Position numbers and translations under genes: made by a program. Positions 43,892-52,918 of a DNA stretch of 64,000 nt are shown here, in pieces. Source of the stretch: Planktophila turicensis (GTDB lineage Bacteria > Actinomycetota > Actinomycetes > Nanopelagicales > Nanopelagicaceae); assembly GCA_965234405.1 (NCBI GenBank), contig OZ248346.1; one strand, written 5' to 3'. The stretch's first letter is position 1; every line of letters begins with the position of its first letter. The notes under the pieces are model-generated. The model ran no database searches. It was not told where the DNA came from and worked only from the letters and a program-made list of their open reading frames with translations.

Positions 43892-45907
43892 TTGGTCACC
43901 ATTAAGAAGAGGCGATTTAGCGTTCTTATTGTCGCGCTCCTAGTTGGCGCATCGGTTATGTCGATACGCATTGGGGCGTTGCAATCAAGTGCGATTCATA
44001 ACTATCAAAACTCAACAACGGATGTGGTTCTGCAGGTAACGACAGATCCCACAAAGATTGCACCAAAGATCATGGGCACCGCCTTTGCGCCCACATCATT
44101 TAGCTTTATTGGGCAGGCGCTAGAAATAGATAATCACTATCGCCTGCGAATTCCTGTGCGAGTAATTGCAGCCACGAAGAACGTTCAGGGTTTGTTACCT
44201 GGACAGAAGATTCGTGTCAGCGCCAAAGTTCTGACCAGTAAAGAGAAGCGTGTTGCTGCCCTTCTGATAGTCGGCAAAAAGATTGAGGTACTTACGCCGC
44301 CATCGATGTGGGCACGTTCTTTGGCAACTATTCGTTCTGGTCTTCGGAGTGCAACTGGCACAGGGGACGCCGGTGCGTTAATTCCCGGAATGGTGATCGG
44401 CGATGTCAGTAAACAGAGCGTTGATTTCAAGAACGATATGCGCAGATCGGGGCTAACCCACCTTGTTGCAGTAAGCGGTGCCAACTTCGCCATCGTTTCA
44501 AGCTTTGTCTTATGGGGAATGCAATTCTTCTTCCGTCGTGTTAACCACCGTTTGATTGCAACAGCTATTTCATTGACTGCATTTATCGCACTGGTCCGCC
44601 CATCTCCTTCGGTTTTACGTGCAGCAGCAATGGCTGCAGTATTGCTCTTTGCACATGGAACCAGGCAAGGGCGAGATTCATTGCCGGCTCTCGGTTTTGC
44701 AATCGGCGCAGTTGTGATTGCCGATCCTTTTCAAGCACGAGATCCGGGTTTCGCTCTCTCTGTTCTTGCCACCGCTGGCTTATTACTGCTTGCACCGAAG
44801 ATAAAGCCGAAGATCTTGGCGCCACCGATTGCGGCAATGGTCTTCTGTACACCTGTCATAGTTGCTATATCTGGCTACATCAGCCCCATGAGCATCATCG
44901 CCAACGTACTTGCAGCTCCGGCAGTCACACCTATAACTATTGTTGGATTTATTGCAGCGCTGATTTCACCTATTTCGCCACCTCTTTCATCTGCACTGAT
45001 ATTTCTTGTAAAACCTTTTGCAACATGGGTTGTCTGGGTGGCGCGGTGGATTTCACAGTATCCAGTTCTTACTCTGCGCACAGGTCTCTATGGATTCGCC
45101 ATTGCAGCAGGTGTTGTGGCGCTTATCTACTTTGGTCGCAAGAAGTTCGCTATTGCGCTTCTTATCTTCGTCATCTCCATCTCATGGTTACAACGCTTTC
45201 CTGCCGGAGATTGGCAGGTAGCTAATTGCGATGTGGGGCAAGGAGATTCAATGGTGATTAATCTTCACCATAATCGAGCGATAGTTATTGATGTTGGCCC
45301 AGATCCGCAGCTGATGGATAGATGCCTTCACCAACTTGGAATCAAAGAGATTCCCTTACTCATTCTTACCCACGTGCACGCAGATCATGTTGGGGGATTG
45401 CAGGGAGCAAAGAAGAACCGCATCGTTGGCACAACATGGTTTGGCAATATCAATGCAGGAGCTAAAGCACGCATCGATAACATTGAAATCGATGTAAAGT
45501 GGCCGCAACAAGGTGACTTCGACGGCAATCCCAACAACTCGAGTATCGCTGCAACATTTACATCACCTGACTTCACCCTCTTCGCCGCAGGTGATATCGA
45601 ACCCCCAGTGCAGGCGCAGCTCCTATCGCGGATAGGAAAAGTTGATATCTATAAAGTTGCACATCACGGTTCGCGCTTCCAAGATTTCGATTTACTGCGC
45701 GAACTTTCACCCACCATTGCAGTGGTGAGCGTCGGTAGCGAGAATAGCTACGGACATCCCGCACCCAGCACTATCGAGGCTTTGACCCAGTTAGACGCTA
45801 AGGTATTGCGTACTGATGTCGATGGCGCTGTTGCTATCCGGGCTGAGCGCCATCGATTATCTATTCAGCGCAGCAAGCGCTGGGGACGCCTATTCTTCTG
45901 GAACTAA
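43892..45907 (+). CDS. comEC: ComEC/Rec2 DNA uptake channel; real start probably upstream of 43892
   Basis: Multi-helix channel that passes single-stranded DNA inward, with a C-terminal metallo-beta-lactamase-like domain. From TTG 43892 there are 671 residues: OB-like soluble part, competence domain (GDVSKQSVDFKNDMRRSGLTHLVAVSGANFAI), about 8 helices, then lactamase motifs THVHADHVGG and VAHHGSRF. The same frame stays open back to about 43718, and codons from ~43796 encode a hydrophobic hairpin typical of the ComEC N-terminus, but no ATG, GTG or TTG occurs before 43892. Possible ATT starts lie at 43754 and 43763. The start is unresolved. Confidence 0.88.
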   Translation: MVTIKKRRFSVLIVALLVGASVMSIRIGALQSSAIHNYQNSTTDVVLQVTTDPTKIAPKIMGTAFAPTSFSFIGQALEIDNHYRLRIPVRVIAATKNVQGLLPGQKIRVSAKVLTSKEKRVAALLIVGKKIEVLTPPSMWARSLATIRSGLRSATGTGDAGALIPGMVIGDVSKQSVDFKNDMRRSGLTHLVAVSGANFAIVSSFVLWGMQFFFRRVNHRLIATAISLTAFIALVRPSPSVLRAAAMAAVLLFAHGTRQGRDSLPALGFAIGAVVIADPFQARDPGFALSVLATAGLLLLAPKIKPKILAPPIAAMVFCTPVIVAISGYISPMSIIANVLAAPAVTPITIVGFIAALISPISPPLSSALIFLVKPFATWVVWVARWISQYPVLTLRTGLYGFAIAAGVVALIYFGRKKFAIALLIFVISISWLQRFPAGDWQVANCDVGQGDSMVINLHHNRAIVIDVGPDPQLMDRCLHQLGIKEIPLLILTHVHADHVGGLQGAKKNRIVGTTWFGNINAGAKARIDNIEIDVKWPQQGDFDGNPNNSSIAATFTSPDFTLFAAGDIEPPVQAQLLSRIGKVDIYKVAHHGSRFQDFDLLRELSPTIAVVSVGSENSYGHPAPSTIEALTQLDAKVLRTDVDGAVAIRAERHRLSIQRSKRWGRLFFWN

Positions 45908-45922
45908 TGAAAGGAGCAGACC

Positions 45923-46873
45923 ATGAACGCTTTCTATCTGCTCCTGGGTTCTGAAGGTGCACTTGCCGATCGCGCGCTGGCAAAGTTACAAGCGCAGCTC
46001 AAGGAAGAGAAAGCTGAATCCACCACCATCGACGCATCCGATGCACAGGTGGGCGATATCGCCGATGCCCTTGCTCCATCACTTTTCTCCGAACGTCGCG
46101 CACTGATCATTAAAGATTTGCAAGACCTGCCCGAAGATTCCAAGGCCGAAGTAACTCGCTACCTTGATCAACCAGATCCCACCATGACTGTGATTTTCGT
46201 TCACAAAGGTGGCGTCAAAGGTAAGGCTCTGCTTGATGCAATCAAGAAGATCAAACCCGAAATCATTCCCTGTGATGCCATTAAGAAAGAATCCGAAAAA
46301 GAAGATTTTGTTAAAGGTTTATTCCAAGATGCAGGACGCAAAGCAACACCAGGTGCTATTAAGGCAATGGTTGGCGCACTCGGTACAGACCTTCGCGAAC
46401 TTCAATCAGCTGTTTCACAGATTGCACTCGATGCGCCCGCAGGTGCAATTGATGAAGCGATGGTCGATAAATTCCACCAAGGACGAATCGAAACAACAGG
46501 ATTCGATGTTGCCGATGCAACTATCGATGGCAACTTGCCCGTCGCACTCATTACTTTGCGCAGCGCACTTGAAACAGGCACAGATCCCGTCATGGTCACA
46601 TCTGCAATTGCATCTTCACTTCGCTCACTCGCAAAAGTTTCCGGAACAAATCGCGGAACAAAATCATTTGAATTAGCAGGACAACTCGGAATGGCTCCAT
46701 GGCAGATAGATAAAGCTCGCCGTCAGCTTCAATCCTGGACTCCTCGCGGAATCGCAACGGCAGTTGAGGCGATCGCCAAGGCTGATGCCGATGTGAAGGG
46801 GGCCTCATCTGACCCCATCTTCGCGCTGGAAAAAGCCCTCCAAACCATCACCGCCGCCCACGGCCAGCGCTGA
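45923..46873 (+). CDS. holA: DNA polymerase III delta subunit
   Basis: Clamp-loader subunit that opens the sliding clamp. The 316 residues fit the family: AFYLLLGSEGALADRALAKL at the N-terminus (degenerate nucleotide loop), then SLFSERRALIIKDLQDL near 52, TVIFVHKGGVKGKALLDAIKK near 90, and the C-terminal collar helices (LAGQLGMAPWQIDKARRQLQSW). AAAGGAG lies 6 bases before the ATG. It follows comEC by 15 bp, a frequent bacterial order comEA-comEC-holA-rpsT. Confidence 0.94.
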   Translation: MNAFYLLLGSEGALADRALAKLQAQLKEEKAESTTIDASDAQVGDIADALAPSLFSERRALIIKDLQDLPEDSKAEVTRYLDQPDPTMTVIFVHKGGVKGKALLDAIKKIKPEIIPCDAIKKESEKEDFVKGLFQDAGRKATPGAIKAMVGALGTDLRELQSAVSQIALDAPAGAIDEAMVDKFHQGRIETTGFDVADATIDGNLPVALITLRSALETGTDPVMVTSAIASSLRSLAKVSGTNRGTKSFELAGQLGMAPWQIDKARRQLQSWTPRGIATAVEAIAKADADVKGASSDPIFALEKALQTITAAHGQR

Positions 46874-46977
46874 TTTCCCGCTCAATCTCGATTTTGGGGT
46901 GACCCCCCTGCGCTGATAACCTACGCGTCTGCACAAATCACAAGGTTTGGCTAAAACACACAGACGGAGCAATACAC

Positions 46978-47247
46978 GTGGCAAATATCAAGTCGCAGAT
47001 CAAGCGTATTAAGACAAACGAGAAGGCATACCTTCGCAACAAGTCTGTCTCATCATCAATCAAGACTGCTGTTCGCAAGTTCCGCGAAGCTGTCGTAAAG
47101 GGTGACGCTGCTGCAACTACTGCTGAACTCCGTGCAGCTTCAAAGGCTCTCGATGTTGCAGTTTCAAAGGGCGTTATTCACAAGAACGCTGCTGCAAATA
47201 AGAAGTCTTCAATGGCTAAGGCTGCTGCTAAAGCCGGCGTTCGTTAA
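46978..47247 (+). CDS. rpsT: 30S ribosomal protein S20
   Basis: An 89-residue basic helical protein binding 16S rRNA. It opens ANIKSQIKRIKTNEKAYLRN and ends NKKSSMAKAAAKAGVR. The start is GTG at 46978 with CGGAG 7 bases upstream. A likely promoter -10 TAACCT lies at 46917-46922, giving a leader of about 50 nt, as expected for autogenously controlled S20; a short GGGGTGACCCC hairpin lies just before it (46896-46906). Confidence 0.97.
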   Translation: MANIKSQIKRIKTNEKAYLRNKSVSSSIKTAVRKFREAVVKGDAAATTAELRAASKALDVAVSKGVIHKNAAANKKSSMAKAAAKAGVR

Positions 47248-47294
47248 TTCTTCGCCAACCCTTTAAAGATAACTCAAAGGTAACGGTCTCTTAA

Positions 47295-49175
47295 GTGCCT
47301 GCAATATCCATTGCTAAGGCGCCACAACCAGCTTCAACAAATCCGGCGCAGATTCGCAATTTCTGCATCATCGCCCATATCGATCACGGCAAATCAACTC
47401 TTGCCGATCGCATGCTCCAAATTACTGAGGTAGTCGAAGCACGCAATATGCGCGCGCAATATCTCGATCGCATGGATATCGAACGCGAACGCGGAATCAC
47501 TATTAAATCTCAGGCAGTTCGTCTGCCATGGCGCAGCGGTCTTGATGGACAGGAATACATCCTGAACATGATCGATACACCTGGCCACGTCGACTTTACC
47601 TACGAAGTTTCACGCTCACTTGCTGCATGCGAAGGCGCTGTATTGCTCGTTGACTGTGCACAAGGAATCGAAGCGCAGACTCTTGCAAACCTCTACCTTG
47701 CAATGGAGAACAACCTCACCATCATTCCTGTACTTAACAAGATCGATCTTCCAAACGCACAACCAGAAAAGTTTGCGGCAGAACTTGCCGGGCTTATTGG
47801 CTGCAAAGTTGAAGATGTGCTGAAGGTTTCTGGAAAGACTGGCGATGGCGTTGCAGATCTCCTTGATCAGATCATCGCTCAGATTCCAGCTCCTGTCGGA
47901 GATGCCGATGCACCTGCCCGCGCACTGATCTTTGACTCTGTCTACGATGCATATCGCGGCGTTGTTACCTATGTTCGAGTTATCGATGGCCACATCAATC
48001 CGCGCGAACAGATTCAGATGTTCTCTACTGGCGTTAAGCACGAGGCTCTTGAAGTCGGCGTTATTAGCCCAGAACCGCTTCCATCAAAGGGTCTTGGCGT
48101 TGGCGAAGTAGGTTACTTAATTACTGGCGTGAAAGATGTTCGCCAATCACGAGTAGGCGACACCATCACCAACTATGCGCGTCCAACTAAGGAAGCGCTC
48201 GGCGGATATAAAGATCCAAAGCCAATGGTCTTCTCTGGTTTGTTCCCACTTGATGGCGCTGATTTTCCTGTACTTCGCGATGCGTTAGAAAAGCTACAGC
48301 TCAACGATGCAGCACTCGTCTACGAACCAGAAAGCTCTGCAGCCCTCGGCTTCGGTTTCCGTTGCGGCTTCCTTGGTCTTCTTCACATGGAAATCGTGCG
48401 CGAACGCCTAGAGCGCGAAGCAAAGCTCAACTTGATTTCAACTGCTCCAAACGTGGTTTACCGCGTCACCATGGAAGATGGCAAAGAGTTTGTTGTTACC
48501 AACCCATCAGAATTTCCTGACGGCAAGATCAATAGCGTGAAAGAGCCGATTGTTAAATCAACGATTCTTGCGCCTTCAGAATTCATCGGAACCATCATGG
48601 AGCTCTGCCAAGAGCGCCGTGGCGTGATGTTGGGTATGGATTACATCTCTGAAGATCGCGTTGAAATTCGCTACACACTTCCTCTTGCAGAAATCGTCTT
48701 CGACTTCTTCGATCAACTTAAGTCTCGTACACGTGGTTACGCATCTCTTGATTATGAAGAGATGGGCGATGAAGATGGAAACCTTGTAAAGGTCGACATC
48801 TTGCTCCAGGGCGAAGCTGTCGATGCCTTTAGCGCAATCGTTCACCGCGACAAGGCTTACTCATATGGCGTCATGATGACCGGCAAGTTACGCGAGCTCA
48901 TTCCTCGCCAGCAGTTCGAAGTTCCTATTCAGGCAGCTATCGGCTCTCGCATCATTGCTCGCGAATCTATCCGCGCGATCCGTAAGGACGTTCTTGCTAA
49001 GTGCTACGGCGGAGATATCTCTCGTAAGCGCAAACTTCTTGAGAAGCAGAAGGAAGGTAAGAAGCGCATGAAGATGGTGGGACGCGTTGAAGTTCCACAA
49101 GAAGCCTTCGTTGCAGCTCTTGCTACCGATGCCGATATCGAAAAGATTAAAGCAGCCCGCAAGCTCGAAGGCTAG
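47295..49175 (+). CDS. lepA: Elongation factor 4
   Basis: Translational GTPase that back-translocates or rescues stalled ribosomes. The 626 residues contain G1 IAHIDHGKSTLADRML near 30, the switch with RGITIKSQAV, G3 DTPGHVDF, G4 NKIDLP, and the LepA-specific C-terminal domain (AKCYGGDISRKRKLLEKQKEGKKRMK). The start is GTG at 47295; about 18 residues precede the first conserved block, longer than in many homologues. It follows rpsT by 47 bp and hemW by 6 bp downstream. Confidence 0.97.
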   Translation: MPAISIAKAPQPASTNPAQIRNFCIIAHIDHGKSTLADRMLQITEVVEARNMRAQYLDRMDIERERGITIKSQAVRLPWRSGLDGQEYILNMIDTPGHVDFTYEVSRSLAACEGAVLLVDCAQGIEAQTLANLYLAMENNLTIIPVLNKIDLPNAQPEKFAAELAGLIGCKVEDVLKVSGKTGDGVADLLDQIIAQIPAPVGDADAPARALIFDSVYDAYRGVVTYVRVIDGHINPREQIQMFSTGVKHEALEVGVISPEPLPSKGLGVGEVGYLITGVKDVRQSRVGDTITNYARPTKEALGGYKDPKPMVFSGLFPLDGADFPVLRDALEKLQLNDAALVYEPESSAALGFGFRCGFLGLLHMEIVRERLEREAKLNLISTAPNVVYRVTMEDGKEFVVTNPSEFPDGKINSVKEPIVKSTILAPSEFIGTIMELCQERRGVMLGMDYISEDRVEIRYTLPLAEIVFDFFDQLKSRTRGYASLDYEEMGDEDGNLVKVDILLQGEAVDAFSAIVHRDKAYSYGVMMTGKLRELIPRQQFEVPIQAAIGSRIIARESIRAIRKDVLAKCYGGDISRKRKLLEKQKEGKKRMKMVGRVEVPQEAFVAALATDADIEKIKAARKLEG

Positions 49176-49181
49176 TTAGTC

Positions 49182-50300
49182 ATGCTCTCGTTCTACGTCC
49201 ATATTCCATATTGCGTACGACGCTGTGGCTACTGTGATTTCAACACCTACACACCTTCTGAACTACAAGATGGCGCAACTCTTGAAATCGTTTCTGGCGA
49301 CTACATCGATGCCGTTCTCAAAGAGCTAGATGCCGCGCCAGTAGAGACAGTCCCAACCATCTTCTTTGGTGGCGGAACTCCATCGCTCTTGCCACCTAAA
49401 GATCTAGGTCGCGTTATCACTGCCATCAAGGCGCGCAATGGAGTTACTGAAGATTGCGAAATTACCCTTGAAGCTAACCCAGATTCAGTCACACAAGAGA
49501 AGCTCAACGAACTCTTTGCGGTCGGCTTCAACCGCATCTCATTCGGAATGCAGTCATCGAATCCTGAAGTTCTCAAAGTCTTAGATCGCACACATAACCC
49601 AGAAAACGTTCGCAAGGCTGTCGATATGGCGCGCATTGCAGGATTTGAATCTGTGAGCGTTGATCTTATTTACGGAGCGCCAGGGGAGTCCTTAAGCGAT
49701 TGGGCAGCCACAGTAAAAGAGGCGCTCTCACTCAACATCGATCACATCAGCGCCTATGCACTCATTGTTGAAGAAGGCACAAAGCTTGCAGCGCAGATCA
49801 AGCGCGGTGAATACACAATGCCTGATGATGATTTGATGGCAGATATGTATTTACTCGTTGATCAGCAATGCTTGCAAAAAGGTTTGAAGTGGTACGAGCT
49901 ATCTAACTGGTCAAAGCCAGGACATCAATGTCGCCACAATATTGCGTACTGGAAATCAAATAACTGGTGGGGCTTAGGACCTGGCGCGCATTCTCATATT
50001 GACCAGAAGCGTTTCTGGAATGTGAAGCACCCAAATGCATATAAGGAAAAGGTCTTTGCAGGTATTTCACCGATTAAAGATTCAGAAATTTTGAGCGATG
50101 ATGAGAAAAAGTCTGAATACATCATGCTCGCTATCCGCATGCCTGAAGGCGTGAAGAAGGCAGCTCTTACCGTTGCTCAATATGAGCGAAGCATGGAATA
50201 CATCAAGAGCGGCCATGTAATAGAGAAGGAGAACGCACTAGCGCTTACTCCTAAGGGGCGCCTTATCGCTGATCGCATCACGCATGAAATGCTTCGTTAG
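49182..50300 (+). CDS. hemW: HemW-type radical SAM protein (heme chaperone)
   Basis: Belongs to the coproporphyrinogen-oxidase-like HemW family, which binds heme and a 4Fe-4S cluster; true HemN activity is unlikely. The 372 residues have the cluster motif CVRRCGYC with an extra Cys pattern (YCVRRCGYCDFNTY), the SAM-binding FFGGGTPSLLPP near 60, and HNIAYWKSNNWWGLGPGAHSH near 250. It starts 6 bp after the lepA stop and precedes hrcA, a conserved arrangement in actinobacteria. Confidence 0.94.
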   Translation: MLSFYVHIPYCVRRCGYCDFNTYTPSELQDGATLEIVSGDYIDAVLKELDAAPVETVPTIFFGGGTPSLLPPKDLGRVITAIKARNGVTEDCEITLEANPDSVTQEKLNELFAVGFNRISFGMQSSNPEVLKVLDRTHNPENVRKAVDMARIAGFESVSVDLIYGAPGESLSDWAATVKEALSLNIDHISAYALIVEEGTKLAAQIKRGEYTMPDDDLMADMYLLVDQQCLQKGLKWYELSNWSKPGHQCRHNIAYWKSNNWWGLGPGAHSHIDQKRFWNVKHPNAYKEKVFAGISPIKDSEILSDDEKKSEYIMLAIRMPEGVKKAALTVAQYERSMEYIKSGHVIEKENALALTPKGRLIADRITHEMLR

Positions 50301-50326
50301 CACTCGCACGCTAAGATTGCCAAACT

Positions 50327-51055
50327 ATGACCACTGATCGCCGCCTCGAGATTCTTCGAGCAATTGTCGACGAATATGTCGAAACCCAAGAGCCGGTTGG
50401 CTCAAAGGCGATTGCCGATAAGCGCGCACTTGGAATTAGCCCAGCAACTATTCGCAATGAGATGGCTGTTCTTGAAGAAGAAGGTTTGATTACCCAACCT
50501 CATACAAGTGCGGGGCGCATCCCAACAGATCGTGGATACCGCCTCTTTGTAGACAAAATTTCAGCCGTCAAGCCACTTTCAACTGCCGAACGTCGCGCGA
50601 TTGAAACATTCCTTGAAGGTGCGCATGACCTCGACGATGTCGTAAAGAGAAGTGCAAAGTTATTGGCAGATATCACCAAGCAGGTAGCAGTTGTGAAGTA
50701 TCCAAAGATTGGTGATTCACAAGGTCGCGAGATGATGGCGATTTCCGGAACTGCAAACCTTGCTCGATCTGGTGAAGATCTTGGAAACACCCTTTCTCCT
50801 ATTCTTGAAGCGCTTGAAGAACAAGTGGTTTTGCTTCGCTTGCTTAGCGATGCGCACTCAACAGTGCACGTGACTATCGGCAGCGAACAACCGGATTCAA
50901 GCTTGCAGACAACTTCTCTTGTCACAGTTGGATATGGCACTGATGCATCCCTTGGAATCCTTGGGCCAACACGCATGGATTACGCAGGTTCTATGGCTGC
51001 TGTTTCTGCAGTTGCTCGCTATGTAGGTCGCTTCATCACCGAAGGAAATAAGTGA
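50327..51055 (+). CDS. hrcA: Heat-inducible repressor HrcA, shortened centrally
   Basis: Repressor of chaperone genes that binds CIRCE operators. The N-terminal winged helix is intact (ILRAIVDEYVETQEPVGSKAIADKR; TIRNEMAVLEEEGLITQPHTSAGRIPTDRGYR). The protein has 242 residues instead of about 340: after VAVVKYPKI the sequence jumps to REMMAISGTANLARS, so roughly 100 residues of the middle (the usual GAF-like part and inserted dimerisation domain) are missing, without frame disruption. A perfect half-CIRCE (TTAGCACTC, 50297-50305) lies upstream. It overlaps dnaJ by one base. Confidence 0.9.
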   Translation: MTTDRRLEILRAIVDEYVETQEPVGSKAIADKRALGISPATIRNEMAVLEEEGLITQPHTSAGRIPTDRGYRLFVDKISAVKPLSTAERRAIETFLEGAHDLDDVVKRSAKLLADITKQVAVVKYPKIGDSQGREMMAISGTANLARSGEDLGNTLSPILEALEEQVVLLRLLSDAHSTVHVTIGSEQPDSSLQTTSLVTVGYGTDASLGILGPTRMDYAGSMAAVSAVARYVGRFITEGNK

Positions 51056-52170
51056 TGGCTGATTTCTACGACCTATTGGGCCTTGATCGCACTGCGACAG
51101 CCGATGACATCAAGAAGGCGTATCGCAAGATTGCGCGCGAACTTCACCCAGATGTAAACCCAGATCCAGAAGTGCAGAATAAATTTAAAGAAGTTACTGC
51201 TGCCTATGACACCTTGTCTGACCCACAGAAGCGTCAGCAATATGACATGGGCGGCCAAGGTGGATTTGGTGGGGGATTCGGCGGTGGCTTTGGCGGCGGT
51301 GGATTTAGCGACATCATGGATGCATTCTTTGGTGGCGGTGGAAATCGCGGACCACGTCCACGTATGCGCCAAGGACAAGATGCACTCATTCGCCTTGAAG
51401 TAGACCTCAACGAAGCATGCTTCGGAACTGAACGCGACATTACTTTGGAATCAGCAGTTGTCTGCCAGAAGTGCGAAGGACAAGGAACAGCAAACAACAC
51501 AGCGCCTTCTATGTGTCCTGTCTGTAAAGGCCGGGGAGAAACTCAATTTGTTCAGAAGTCATTCCTTGGTCAGGTAATGACTTCTCGTCCATGTAATAAC
51601 TGTTCTGGTTATGGAAGCGTTATTACCGATCCTTGTCGCGAATGTGGTGGCGATGGACGCGTACGCGCACGCCAGACAATCAACATTAAAGTCCCTGCTG
51701 GCGTTGAAACCGGTAACCGTATTCAGTTGGCTGGACGCGGTGAAGTCGGACAAGGCGGGGGACCAGCAGGAGATTTGTACGTTGAAATCGTTGAAGCAGA
51801 ACATGAATTCTTGCTGCGCGATGGCGATAACTTGCACGTGGCAATTGAAGTTTCATTTGCAGCAGCAGCTCTGGGCACAACAGTTCACGTTGAATGCCTT
51901 GATGGCCCAGTAAAGGTCGATATCAAGGCCGGAACTCAGAGCGGAACAACGATTCCGGTTAAGGGCAAGGGCATGACTCGCCTTCGCACTACACACCGCG
52001 GAGATTTGATTGTGCACGTTGATGTGGCAACTCCGAACAAGCTCAGCCGCGATCAAGAGAAGTTGCTCAAGGAATTTGCCTCATCTCGTGGTGAAAAAGA
52101 TGGCGATGTAAAGATTAAGGGCCACAGAGAAGGTCTCTTCACTAAATTCAGAGATGCCTTCGGTCGCTAA
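51055..52170 (+). CDS. dnaJ: Chaperone DnaJ (DnaJ2 type)
   Basis: Hsp40 co-chaperone. The 371 residues have a J domain (FYDLLGLDRTATADDIKKAYRKIARELHPDVNPD, HPD present), a Gly/Phe-rich linker (about 68-100), four zinc repeats CxxCxGxG (CQKCEGQG, CPVCKGRG, CNNCSGYG, CRECGGDG) and the substrate-binding C-terminus. The ATG at 51055 is taken rather than the GTG one codon earlier: GAAGGA lies 8 bases upstream and homologues start MA. The TGATG junction couples it to hrcA. Confidence 0.96.
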   Translation: MADFYDLLGLDRTATADDIKKAYRKIARELHPDVNPDPEVQNKFKEVTAAYDTLSDPQKRQQYDMGGQGGFGGGFGGGFGGGGFSDIMDAFFGGGGNRGPRPRMRQGQDALIRLEVDLNEACFGTERDITLESAVVCQKCEGQGTANNTAPSMCPVCKGRGETQFVQKSFLGQVMTSRPCNNCSGYGSVITDPCRECGGDGRVRARQTINIKVPAGVETGNRIQLAGRGEVGQGGGPAGDLYVEIVEAEHEFLLRDGDNLHVAIEVSFAAAALGTTVHVECLDGPVKVDIKAGTQSGTTIPVKGKGMTRLRTTHRGDLIVHVDVATPNKLSRDQEKLLKEFASSRGEKDGDVKIKGHREGLFTKFRDAFGR

Positions 52171-52886
52171 TGCTGACCTTGTTCTTCGTTGAAGATCTGC
52201 CAACCACAGTTGGTGCCACTTACGAATTCGATAATGAAGATGCCAACCACGCTATCCGTGTATTACGCATGAGCACTGGCACCATCTTTAATCTCTCCGA
52301 TGGAAATGGTTCATGGGCGCAAGTGCAGGTACTTACTGTTGCTAAGAAATCTATGCAGGTAAAGGTTCTTGAGACAGGTCACCAAGATCCACTTGATACG
52401 CACTTCACCGTTATTCAAGCTATTCCTAAAGGCGATCGCATCAAGGAAAGTATTGAGATGTGCACTGAAGGTGGCGCCGATCGCATCGTCATGTGGAAGG
52501 CTGCTCGTAGTATCGGAAAATCTGATGACAAGATTGAAAAGCTTCAAACAACTGCGCGCGAAGCTTCTAAGCAGTCACGACGTTTTCGTATCCCTGAAGT
52601 GATCGGTGTAGCTGCAACGAACGCAGTTGTTGATCAGATTGCGCAAGCAGATTTAGCGATTGTCTTCCACGAATCAGCGACTATAAAGGTCTCAGAACTT
52701 GTTGTTCCTGGTTGCAAGAAGGTTGCCATCATCATCGGACCTGAAGGTGGCCTAACCGATGAAGAGGTCGACACCTTTGCAGCAGCTGGCGCCAAGGTTG
52801 CCCTGATGGGACGCCCGGTTTTGCGCTCAGCACATGCCGGTTTAGCTGCTTTATCTGCGGTCAACACCGCCCTTTCCGTGTGGTGA
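52170..52886 (+). CDS. rsmE: 16S rRNA (uracil-1498-N3)-methyltransferase
   Basis: Methylates U1498 of 16S rRNA; SPOUT knot fold. The 238 residues show an N-terminal PUA-like part (ANHAIRVLRMSTGTIFNLSDGNG) and the C-terminal SAM knot with IIGPEGGLTDEEVDTF near 188 and MGRPVLRSAHAGLAAL near 212. The ATG overlaps the dnaJ stop (TAATG). Length is normal. It is part of the conserved hrcA-dnaJ-rsmE-phoH run. Confidence 0.95.
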   Translation: MLTLFFVEDLPTTVGATYEFDNEDANHAIRVLRMSTGTIFNLSDGNGSWAQVQVLTVAKKSMQVKVLETGHQDPLDTHFTVIQAIPKGDRIKESIEMCTEGGADRIVMWKAARSIGKSDDKIEKLQTTAREASKQSRRFRIPEVIGVAATNAVVDQIAQADLAIVFHESATIKVSELVVPGCKKVAIIIGPEGGLTDEEVDTFAAAGAKVALMGRPVLRSAHAGLAALSAVNTALSVW

Positions 52887-52918
52887 TTTCACCTCAATAC
52901 CGATAGATTTTCAGTTAT

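Noticed and set aside
50297..50323. Complete CIRCE operator before hrcA
   Set aside because: Only one arm is intact and the 9-base spacer is missing; kept as a half-site.
50500..50976. 158-residue antisense frame within hrcA
   Set aside because: Shadow of the hrcA codon pattern without recognisable domain.
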